A stretch of DNA of 64,000 bases from Microbacterium sp. GCS4 (GTDB taxonomy: Bacteria > Actinomycetota > Actinomycetes > Actinomycetales > Microbacteriaceae), in assembly GCF_001262495.1 (NCBI RefSeq), contig NZ_LGYE01000006.1, positions 124,001-188,000 of the forward strand. Direction: 5' to 3'. The notes beneath the pieces are model-generated. The model saw only the letters and a list, made by a program, of their open reading frames with translations, was not told the origin of the DNA and did not search any database. A program made the translations under genes and the position numbers. This document shows, one piece after another, positions 49,346-57,400 of this stretch (the first letter of the stretch is position 1; each line of letters opens with the position of its first letter).

Positions 49346-49989
49346 CGGTCGCCTCCTTGCTCGACGGGTGCGGCCTCAGATGCGGCGGCCGCGGTGGCCG
49401 CGGCGTCCGCGCGCTTCGGGGTGAGGCCGGCGATCCCGAGGAACACCGCGATGATGGCCGCGTAGCCGCCGAACATGCCGACGCCGAGGATGATGCCGGT
49501 GAGCTCGAACTCGCCGGCACCCTTGATGGCGTACGGCTGCACGAAGCCGGCGGGGATCGCGATCAGCAGCACGGCGAGCAGCAGACCGAAGGCGCCGACC
49601 GTGATGGCGTCGCGGGCGGCGGGATCGCCGGCGCGGCGCGCACGGAGTCCGACGATGAGCTCGACGAGGCCGGTCGCCAGCGCCCACGCGATCACGACGA
49701 TGAAGAAGAGGTCCTCGGTGCGCCAGGCGGGGATGCCCGCGGCCATGCCGGCCGCGATGCCGAGGAGCGCGAGCACGAGCCACGACCAGCGCTCACCGGC
49801 CGGGAACACGAGCCAGACGGCGAGGAGGAGGACGAGCGACGTCGCCAGCACGAACCCGCTGAACACCGACAGACCGACGGCGGCCGAGTGGTCCGGTGAG
49901 AAGGTGATCATCACGGCTGCGGCGGCGGCGAAGAGCGCGCGCATCAGTTGGACGTGTCGCGCGGTGAACGCGCGGGCAGGGGCAGACAT
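49342..49989 (-). CDS. Multi-span membrane protein (HdeD/DUF308-like)
   Basis: A 215-residue protein with six predicted spans in hairpin pairs and an Ala-rich C-terminal tail. The paired-helix layout and the DLFFIVVIAWALATGLVELIVGLRAR segment recall HdeD/DUF308 acid-resistance membrane proteins. The assignment is tentative. The 3' end overlaps the small membrane-protein gene (ATGA). Confidence 0.6.
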   Translation of the reverse strand: MSAPARAFTARHVQLMRALFAAAAAVMITFSPDHSAAVGLSVFSGFVLATSLVLLLAVWLVFPAGERWSWLVLALLGIAAGMAAGIPAWRTEDLFFIVVIAWALATGLVELIVGLRARRAGDPAARDAITVGAFGLLLAVLLIAIPAGFVQPYAIKGAGEFELTGIILGVGMFGGYAAIIAVFLGIAGLTPKRADAAATAAAASEAAPVEQGGDR

Positions 49990-50082
49990 GACGATCCAGA
50001 GTCCTCCGGGGTTTCACCCCAGTCTACGCGGGGGCGCGCGATGCTCGGACGCAGGAGCGATGCCCTCGGAACATGTCCGTGA

Positions 50083-50117
50083 GGCCTGACGGATCTCCCC
50101 AGATCGATCGTCAGGCC
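50083..50117. promoter_or_regulatory. Inverted repeat in the 50.0-50.3 kb intergenic region
   Basis: GGCCTGACG and CGTCAGGCC face each other over 17 nt. The 313-nt gap between the divergent genes at 49989 and 50303 otherwise holds only promoters by inference, and a second smaller repeat, CCGGT/ACCGG at 50271-50289, directly before the regulator's ribosome-binding site. Confidence 0.4.
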
Positions 50118-50302
50118 CCACGAGAACACGCAGCGACGGGGGCGACACTGCGTCGAGCTGCTCGAGCACAAGGTCGGGCACCCTGCTTGCCTCTCACAAC
50201 TCTGTCGACCCCAGAAATAGCATCCCGTCCCCTACGCGATGCCGGTGTGGTCGTATGCTCACTTTAGGGGCCGGTTCTTCACATACCGGAGGGGGACGTG
50301 TG

Positions 50303-51211
50303 ATGAGTTTGGAAAAAAGTCGTAGGACGGCATCAGACCTCTTTCCAGCTGCCTTCCGCGACGCGATAAACGCCCGGGATCTGTCGCTCGCGCGCCTGCA
50401 CGAGATGCTGCGCGCGCGGGGCAACGGCGTGTCCATGACGACGCTGAGCTACTGGCGTTCCGGCCGCCGCCGCCCCGAGGGCGTGCAGTCCCTGGCGGCT
50501 CTCGCCGACATCGAGGTCATCCTGGACCTGCGCGCCGGCGCTCTCACCGGACTGCTGGGAGCGACCAACCGCACCGGCCCCGTCGGACCGAACAGGTTCC
50601 CGCTCGACGAGCTCGAGGTCGAGCGCGCCGTGATGGATGCCTTCACCGCCATGGGCGCCGAGTACCCCGACACGTCGCGGGAGCTCACGACCCACTCCAT
50701 CACCGACGTCGACGAGCACGGCAACGTGGCGCGCTCCGAGACGCGCAGCATCGTCCAGTCCACGGTGGGCACGGTCACCGCGATCCCGTTCCTTCAACTG
50801 ACTCCGGGCGAGAGCACGCCCGCGCCGCTCATCAACGCGATCTCCGGCGGACGCATCGCGCAGCGCTACTCGCATCCGAGCGGCGAGGTGCACGGCGTCC
50901 TCTTCGAACTAGAGTCCCCGCTCGCCGCCCCCGACACCACGATCGTCGAGTGGTCGGTCGAGCTGCCGCCCGGCTACCCGCCGCAGCGCGACTCCGGTCA
51001 CGCCGTCGCCATGAAGTGCCGCGAGCTGCTGGTGTGGACGCGGTTCCATCCGGATGCCGTGCCCGACACGGTCGAGGAGCGCGTCGACACCCCGGCCGGC
51101 GTCGTGTCCTCGCCCCTCGACCTTGGCGGCCGCACCTCGGTGCATCAGGTGCGGCGCGCGTTCGGCCCCGGAGCCCTCGGCATCGCCTGGAGCTACGCGG
51201 ACGGACGCTGA
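50303..51211 (+). CDS. Helix-turn-helix protein with C-terminal unknown domain
   Basis: A 302-residue protein. Residues 12-75 look like an XRE-type helix-turn-helix (ARLHEMLRARGNGVSMTTLSYWRSGRRRPEG), where STTLSYWRSG is the recognition part. The rest (about 100-302) is a beta-rich domain of unknown kind with repeated TxEE and VxW motifs; no enzyme residues were recognised. It is likely a regulator or a DNA-linked sensor. The ATG at 50303 follows GGAGGGGG. Its stop lies in an inverted repeat shared with the convergent sulfurtransferase gene. Confidence 0.68.
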   Translation: MSLEKSRRTASDLFPAAFRDAINARDLSLARLHEMLRARGNGVSMTTLSYWRSGRRRPEGVQSLAALADIEVILDLRAGALTGLLGATNRTGPVGPNRFPLDELEVERAVMDAFTAMGAEYPDTSRELTTHSITDVDEHGNVARSETRSIVQSTVGTVTAIPFLQLTPGESTPAPLINAISGGRIAQRYSHPSGEVHGVLFELESPLAAPDTTIVEWSVELPPGYPPQRDSGHAVAMKCRELLVWTRFHPDAVPDTVEERVDTPAGVVSSPLDLGGRTSVHQVRRAFGPGALGIAWSYADGR

Positions 51212-51243
51212 GCGTCCGGCATCCGCCCGCTCCCGACGCTCAG
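51208..51243. terminator. Bidirectional terminator between convergent genes
   Basis: CTGAGCGTC and GACGCTCAG form perfect 9-bp arms around 18 nt. Each arm holds the stop codon of one of the two facing genes (51209-51211 and 51240-51242), so the terminator stem is built from the last codons of both. Confidence 0.55.
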
Positions 51244-52073
51244 GGCTGGTCGCCGACGGCCACCGGACGCCCGGGAGTGTTCGACCACTGGCTCCACGAG
51301 CCGGGGAACACCTTCGCGGCGATCCCGATCTCGTCGAGCACGAGCGCGGTGTGCGCTGCGGTCACGCCGGATCCGCAGTACGCGGCGACCGCCGCGCCCT
51401 CGGTCACGCCCGCCTGCGCGAAGGTGGCGCGCACGGTGTCGTGGTCGAGGATCCGGCCCGCGGAATCGAAGTGCAGCACCGTGGGGAGGTTGACAGCGCC
51501 AGGGATGTGACCGGCCTGCGGGTCGAGCGGTTCGACCTCACCGCGGTAGCGCTCGGGCGCACGGACGTCGAGCAGCACACCGGATGCCGGGAACGCGGCC
51601 GCCTCGTCGATCGTCAGCGCGTCCGCGCCGATCCCGTCGAGCACGACATCGCCCTCCACCGGCGTCACGTCGTCGGTCGCGACCTCGAGGCCCGCATCCC
51701 GCCAGGCGCGGATGCCGCCTTCGAGCACCCGCACGTCGACGCCCGCCTGCCGGAGCAGCCACCAGGCGCGCGCGGCGGCCGCGCCCTTCGCATCGTCGTA
51801 GGCCACCACGGAATCCCCCTGACGGAGCCCCCAGCGTCGTGCGGACGCCTGCAGCTCGGCTGTCGTCGGGAGCGGATGCCGCCCCTCGGACGGCTCGCCG
51901 TGGGTCGAGAGCTCCGTGTCGAGAGGCACGAACACGGCACCCGGCACGTGACCTGCGAGGTAGTCGGGGCGGCCGTCAGGGCGGTCGAGCCGCCAGCGCA
52001 CGTCGATCACGCGGACGGGAGCTCCGGTCGACAGCAGTTCACTCAGCTCGGCGACGGTCACGAAGTTGCTCAT
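51240..52073 (-). CDS. sseA: Sulfurtransferase (3-mercaptopyruvate/thiosulfate type)
   Basis: A 277-residue two-domain rhodanese. The N-terminal inactive domain covers residues 5-130 (VRVIDVRWRLDRPDGRPDYLAGHVPGAVFV), the C-terminal domain 150-270 with the catalytic Cys in AAYCGSGVTAAH. The CGSGVT loop is that of mercaptopyruvate sulfurtransferases, unlike CRxGx[R/T] of thiosulfate types. It moves sulfane sulfur to thiols or cyanide in the cytoplasm. Confidence 0.9.
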   Translation of the reverse strand: MSNFVTVAELSELLSTGAPVRVIDVRWRLDRPDGRPDYLAGHVPGAVFVPLDTELSTHGEPSEGRHPLPTTAELQASARRWGLRQGDSVVAYDDAKGAAAARAWWLLRQAGVDVRVLEGGIRAWRDAGLEVATDDVTPVEGDVVLDGIGADALTIDEAAAFPASGVLLDVRAPERYRGEVEPLDPQAGHIPGAVNLPTVLHFDSAGRILDHDTVRATFAQAGVTEGAAVAAYCGSGVTAAHTALVLDEIGIAAKVFPGSWSQWSNTPGRPVAVGDQP

Positions 52074-52185
52074 GCTGCGAGGCTATCCGCTCCCGTGAAG
52101 TGCCGGGTCCGTGATGCCACACGCCGTCACGGCCGCCGCTCCACCCGGCGATAGGCTCTATCCGGCCGCGTCGAGAAGGGACAGC

Positions 52186-53115
52186 ATGCCCACTCGATTC
52201 CGCTGGATGCGCCTGCAACCACAGGAGACCGCCCTCATCGCCATCACGGCCGCGTGGGGCAGCACGTTCCTGCTCGTGCACTGGGCCATGCAGCACTCCG
52301 GTCCGTGGTTCTTCGTGGGCCTCCGCTTCCTCATCGCCGGTGCCATCAGCGTCGTCATCTTCCGCAAGGCTCTGCGCGGCATCCGCTGGCGCGACATCGG
52401 CGCGGGCGTCTCGATCGGGGTCATGATCCACCTCGGCTATGGGCTTCAGACGGTCGGGCTGCAGACCATCGATTCGAGCACATCGGCGTTCATCACGGCG
52501 ATGTACGTGCCGCTCGTCCCGCTGGCGCAGTGGGCCGTGTTCCGCCGCCGCCCACCCGCCATGGCCTTCGTCGGCGCCGGACTCGCGTTCCTCGGTCTGC
52601 TGCTCATCGCAGGACCCGACGCCTTCGCGCTCACGCTCGGCACGGGCGAGATCGTCACGATGCTCAGCACGCTCCCGATCGCGGCGGAGATCATCCTCAT
52701 CAGCGTGTTCGCGGGGAGGATCGACCTCGGCCGCATCACGATCGTGCAGCTGCTGACGGCCGGCGTGCTCGGGCTGCTCACGATGCCGGTCGTCGGCGAG
52801 GGCTTCCCGGAGTTCTCCTGGGTGTGGGTGGCCTGCGCGGTCGGGCTCGGGGTCTCGAGCTGTCTGATCCAGCTCACGATGAACTGGGCGCAGAAGTCGG
52901 TGTCGCCCACGCGAGCGACGGTCATCTATGCGGGCGAACCCGTCTGGGCCGCGGTGATCGGCCGGGCGGCCGGCGAGCGCCTCCCCGCGACGGCGCTGAT
53001 CGGCGGGGCGCTCGTCGTGCTCGGCATCCTCGCGAGCGAGCTCAAGCTCGTGCGTCGACGGCGCACGAATCGGCGACGGGATCCGGCCACGCCGGTCGTG
53101 TCGAACCGGGAATAG
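52186..53115 (+). CDS. DMT superfamily (EamA) transporter
   Basis: A 309-residue transporter with ten predicted spans in two EamA repeats (about 15-145 and 160-295). ITAAWGSTFLLVHWAMQHSGPWFFVGLRFLIAG and TSAFITAMYVPLVPL are typical of the first repeat; SPTRATVIYAGEPVWAAVIG of the second. It probably exports metabolites. The ATG at 52186 has GAGAAGGG upstream. Confidence 0.88.
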   Translation: MPTRFRWMRLQPQETALIAITAAWGSTFLLVHWAMQHSGPWFFVGLRFLIAGAISVVIFRKALRGIRWRDIGAGVSIGVMIHLGYGLQTVGLQTIDSSTSAFITAMYVPLVPLAQWAVFRRRPPAMAFVGAGLAFLGLLLIAGPDAFALTLGTGEIVTMLSTLPIAAEIILISVFAGRIDLGRITIVQLLTAGVLGLLTMPVVGEGFPEFSWVWVACAVGLGVSSCLIQLTMNWAQKSVSPTRATVIYAGEPVWAAVIGRAAGERLPATALIGGALVVLGILASELKLVRRRRTNRRRDPATPVVSNRE

Positions 53116-53142
53116 AACCCGGGGCGCGGCGTTTCACCCCAC

Positions 53143-53802
53143 ATGATTGAAACTTCAACGGTCGTGCCGGTGGCCACCGAGCGGACCCGGGTGCGCGTTC
53201 CCCTGCGGTTCGCCGACGGCTACTCGACCACAGCGGACGTCGTGACGTTCGACGGGCTCGTCGACGGACGCGAGCATCTGCTGCTCGGCCTCGGCGACTG
53301 GCGTGCCGCGCTCGACCGCGCAGTCGACGGCGGCCCCGCCCCGCTCGTGCGCCCGCACAGCGAATGCCTGACCGGCGACGTGTTCGGTTCGGAACGGTGC
53401 GATTGCGGTCCGCAGCTGCGCGAGGCCGTGGAGCGGATCGCCGACGAGGGCGGCTTCCTCCTCTACCTGCGCCAGGAGGGCCGGGGCATCGGCCTCTACG
53501 CCAAGCTCGATGCGTACGCGCTGCAGGACTCCGGTCTCGACACGTACGAGGCGAACGTGGCGCTCGGTCGCGGCGAGGACGAGCGCGACTACACCGTGGC
53601 GGCGCAGATGCTGCGCGCCGTCGGCGCCGACCGCATCCGCCTCCTGAGCAACAACCCCGACAAGGCCAGGCAGCTCGAGGCGCTCGGCGTGGCCGTCGCC
53701 GAGCAGGTACGAACGGGTGTGCACGTCTCGGCTGCCAACCACCGGTACCTCGAGGCGAAGCGCGACCACACGGCGCACACGATCGACCTGTCGGCGGCGT
53801 GA
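53143..53802 (+). CDS. ribA: GTP cyclohydrolase II
   Basis: A 219-residue RibA of the stand-alone class. VRPHSECLTGDVFGSERCDCGPQL holds the three zinc Cys; LLYLRQEGRGIGLYAKLDAYALQD the catalytic Arg/GTP-binding loop; RLLSNNPDKARQLEALG the family's third motif. It opens GTP to start riboflavin synthesis. Other rib genes are not adjacent, so it may be a second copy. The marR-type gene overlaps its stop by TGATG, so the two are coupled. Confidence 0.92.
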   Translation: MIETSTVVPVATERTRVRVPLRFADGYSTTADVVTFDGLVDGREHLLLGLGDWRAALDRAVDGGPAPLVRPHSECLTGDVFGSERCDCGPQLREAVERIADEGGFLLYLRQEGRGIGLYAKLDAYALQDSGLDTYEANVALGRGEDERDYTVAAQMLRAVGADRIRLLSNNPDKARQLEALGVAVAEQVRTGVHVSAANHRYLEAKRDHTAHTIDLSAA

Positions 53803-54260
53803 TGTCGGAGCGGCAGCTGACCCCCGAGGAGATGGCTGTCTGGCTGCCGACGATCCGCTTCGTGCAGCTGCTGCCCCAGGTGCTCGATCGCACGCTCAAG
53901 GCCGAGACGGGGCTGAAACACGCGTATTACGCGATCCTCGTATCGCTCGCGGGGCAGGACGACTTCGCGCCGACCATGACGGATCTCGCCCGGATCGCCG
54001 GTCTGAGCCGCTCACGCCTGAGCCACGCGCTGGACGTGCTGGAGGAGCGCGGATGGGTGGCCCGCACGACCTGCGGGGGCGACAAGCGCACCCAGTCGGC
54101 CGTGCTCACGGACGAGGGTCGCGAACTCCTGAGGTCAGCCGCTCCCGTGCACGTCGCGCAGATCCGGGAGCTGATCCTCGACCCGCTCGACGATGACGAG
54201 CGCGAGCAGCTCGCGAGCATCCTCACGAAGCTGATCCCCGGGGTGACGGCCGCCCTCTGA
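53802..54260 (+). CDS. MarR family transcriptional regulator
   Basis: A 152-residue winged-helix regulator. Helical dimer part at residues 15-45, DNA-binding part at 55-105: MTDLARIAGLSRSRLSHALDVLEERGWVART, followed by the wing GDKRTQSAVLTDEG. It responds to a small ligand and represses transport or stress genes. Being coupled to ribA is unusual and could mean a flavin-linked role; that is inference. Confidence 0.88.
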   Translation: MSERQLTPEEMAVWLPTIRFVQLLPQVLDRTLKAETGLKHAYYAILVSLAGQDDFAPTMTDLARIAGLSRSRLSHALDVLEERGWVARTTCGGDKRTQSAVLTDEGRELLRSAAPVHVAQIRELILDPLDDDEREQLASILTKLIPGVTAAL

Positions 54261-54296
54261 GGCGCTCACGAGAGCTGTGGTCTGCATCCGCTGAGC

Positions 54297-54362
54297 TCCG
54301 AGGGTGCCGTTCCCGAGGGTGCCGTTCCGGAGCGTCCCGCGCAGAGCGTCCCGCGCAGAGAT
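54297..54362. repeat. Short direct repeats after marR
   Basis: GAGGGTGCCGTTCC occurs twice in a row (near 54300 and 54315), followed by GAGCGTCCCGCGCA twice. This fills most of the gap between the marR stop and the terminator; nothing codes here. Confidence 0.6.
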
Positions 54363-54394
54363 GCGGGGACGGGGTGTCAAGACCCCGTCCCCGC
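54363..54394. terminator. Hairpin terminator between marR and adhesin genes
   Basis: GCGGGGACGGGG and CCCCGTCCCCGC form a perfect 12-bp stem with 8-nt loop. On the plus strand TCTTTT follows 8 nt later. It lies about 100 nt from each of the convergent stops and may serve both. Confidence 0.7.
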
Positions 54395-54496
54395 TGCGCA
54401 CGTCTTTTCGGGGGCCTTCTGGATGGCCGCCGCCCGGGGAGGATGGGAACGTGCGCGGACCCGGCGTCGAGCATGAACCGACGCCGGGAGTCTTCA

Positions 54497-57400
54497 TCAG
54501 TCGGTCGCCCTCCTCCGTGGCCGGACGATCAGGAGACCACCCGCTGCGAGGAGGACGGCGGCCCCGCCGATTCCGATCCACGGCACCTCGCCTCCCGTGG
54601 CCGGGAGCGAGCCGCCTGCCGTCGCCCGTGCGACGGTGACCGTCACGCGGGCGGTGACCCTCGTCCCGTTGACGTCCGCGACCGAGTAGGTGATCGAGGC
54701 GCGGCCGGAGAAGTCCGGGTCCGGCGTGAAGACGATCCTGCCGGACACGACTCGCCACTCGCCCTCTCCAGGGACGTCGAGTGTCAGCACGAGCGCACCG
54801 TCCGGACCCACGATCCGCAGGGAGGCGGGATCCAGGGCCGCGCCGCCGGTTCCCGGGGTGTCGTCGCCGAGCACGTCGATCACGACCGGCACGCCCGACG
54901 ACGTCCGGGCGACGTTGTCGCGCGCGATCGGGTCGTCGCCGACCACCGTGACGGTCAGAGTGGACGCGGCCGCGTTGCCCAGGGAATCCGTCGCGGCGTA
55001 CCGCACGGGTGACGCGGAGCCCGTGAACGTCGGCAGCGGGGTGAAGGTCACCCGGCCATCGGCGTCGATCGCGTACGCCCCTTGGCCGGAGACCTCGATC
55101 GTCTTGCCGTCGGCCCCGAGCACGGCGCCGTCCGGCTGCCCGTCCGGCGGGAACACGACCGAAGCCGGATCGAACTCCGCAGCCGAGCCGTCGGCGCGCT
55201 GACCGGGGGTGTCGTTGCGGAGCACGTCGACCGTGACGGGGACGTTGCGCGACGTGCGTTCGGCGTCGGCCACCCCGATGGGTCCAGGTCGCACGGTGAC
55301 GCCGATGGCCGCGGTCCCGGCGGTGCCGTTCGCGTCGCGGATCGTGTAGCGCACGGGCGTGGTCGGACCGCTGAATCCGGCGGCGGGCGTGAACAGGACG
55401 GTGCCGTCGGCACCGAGCGAGTAGACGCCCTCGCCCGCGATCTCGACGGTCTTGCCGTCGTCGCGGATCTCGGCGGTGACGCCGGCGGGGAGGTCGGCGG
55501 CCTCGAAGGTCGCGGAGGTCGGATCGAGCGGAACGGACGGGTCGCCCGCGGTGTCGTTACCGATGATGTCGATCGTCACGGCGGTCGCGAACGCCGTGGT
55601 CGCATCGTCGTCGGCGGCGGTCGGCGTCACGGGGTCGACGGTCACGCGGATCGTCGAGGTCACCGCGTTGCCGACCGCGTCGGATGCCGAGTAGCTCACG
55701 GTGCTCGCGCGGCCCCGGAACTCGGGGAGCGGCGTGAATGTGACCGTGCCGTCGGCCGCGGCGACGTAGAAGCCCTCGTTCGGAACGACCAGGCGGCGCC
55801 CGTCGTCAAGGAGCACGGAACCCGGCGGCTGCCCCTCGGAGGGGAACCGGAGGGTCGCGGGATTCCAGGCTCCCTCCGACCCGTCGGCGTTGCGCGACGG
55901 CACGTCGTTGGCGAGCGGGCTCAGGGCGACGGCGACGCCCTGCGGCGTCGTGATCGTGTCGCGCTCGGCGGTCGGTCCCGGGCGGACGGTGACCATCAGC
56001 CGGGCGTCGGCCGTCGTGCCGTTCGCGTCGACGACGCGGTAGGTGACGGGCGTCGTGGTGCCGCTGTAGCCGGCCTCGGGGGTGAAGACGGCTGCACCGG
56101 TGGCGTCGAGAACGTACGTGCCCTGGCCTGGGACCGTGAGCGTCTTCCCGTCTGCGGAGACCGTGGCTCCCTCCGGCTGCCCCGTCGTGGGGAACGTCGT
56201 CTGCGCGGGGACCAGCGGCGCCGAATCGGCTCCGGCGCGATCGTTGGCGAGCAGATCCACCGTCACCGGGGTGCCGAAGGTCGTGGCGGCCCGATCGTCT
56301 GCGGCGACCGGGGTGATCGCGTCGACGACCACCATGATGGTCGACGACACCGGAGCGCCATGGCTGTCGAGGGCCGAGTAGACCACGGGTGTGCTCACGC
56401 CCGTGAACGCGGGCTCCGGGACGAAGGTCACGGCCCCGGTCGTCGGGTTCACCGTGTAGACGCCTTCGCCGGGCATGGTGATCGTGCGCCCGTCGGCGGA
56501 GACGACGGCGCCCGCCGGCTGTCCCTCTGTCGGGAAGGTCACGCTGGTGGGGACCATGGTCCCCGTGTCGCATCCCTGCGGAACATCGGTCTGCCCCGGG
56601 TCGCAGGGCGCGCCCAGGTCGCTCGCGTGATCGTTGCCCAGGACGTCGATCTCCACGGGGGTGTTCTGCGGCACGCCGGCAGAGTCGGGCGCGGCGATGG
56701 CGCGACTCCCGACCATGACCTCGATCGTGGCGGTCGTCGGCGTGCCGTTGGTGTCGGAGACCCGATACTCGACGGGGGTCGCCCGACCGGTGAAGTCCTC
56801 GTCGGGCACGAAGCGCACCGAGCCGTCGCGGATCGTGTACGTGCCCTCGCCCTCGACCACGAGCGTCTTCCCGCCGTCGGTCGCATCCGGCGAGGTGAAC
56901 ACCATGGTCGATGCGACGAGCGGCGCGTCCGGCGCACCCGGGATGTCGTTGGCGAGCGCATCGATGACGACCGGCACATCGCCGGGGGTCTTCGCGGCAT
57001 CGCCGGTCGCGACGGGGACCACCGCGGTGACGGACACGGAGATCGTCGACGACGCGGGGTTGCCGAACGCGTCGGTCACCGAGTAGGTCACCGGCGTCGC
57101 CGCGCCCGTGAACTGCGGCTCGGGGTCGAACGTCACGCGCCCCGTGGCCGGGTCGAACGTGTACACGCCCTCGCCGGGCACCGTCAGCACGCGACCGTCG
57201 GCGGTCGCCGCGCTGCCGGCGGGAAGCGCGGGCGTCACGACGAAGCGCACGGAGTCGCGGTCGAATCCTTCGCCGGGCCCGTTCGGCCCCTCGCCCGGGA
57301 CGTCGTTGTCGAGGATCGGGATGACGACGTCGACGTTCTGGTCGGTCGTGGCGGCGTCGGTGTTGGCCACCGGCCCCGGGAGCACGGTGACCGAGACGGT

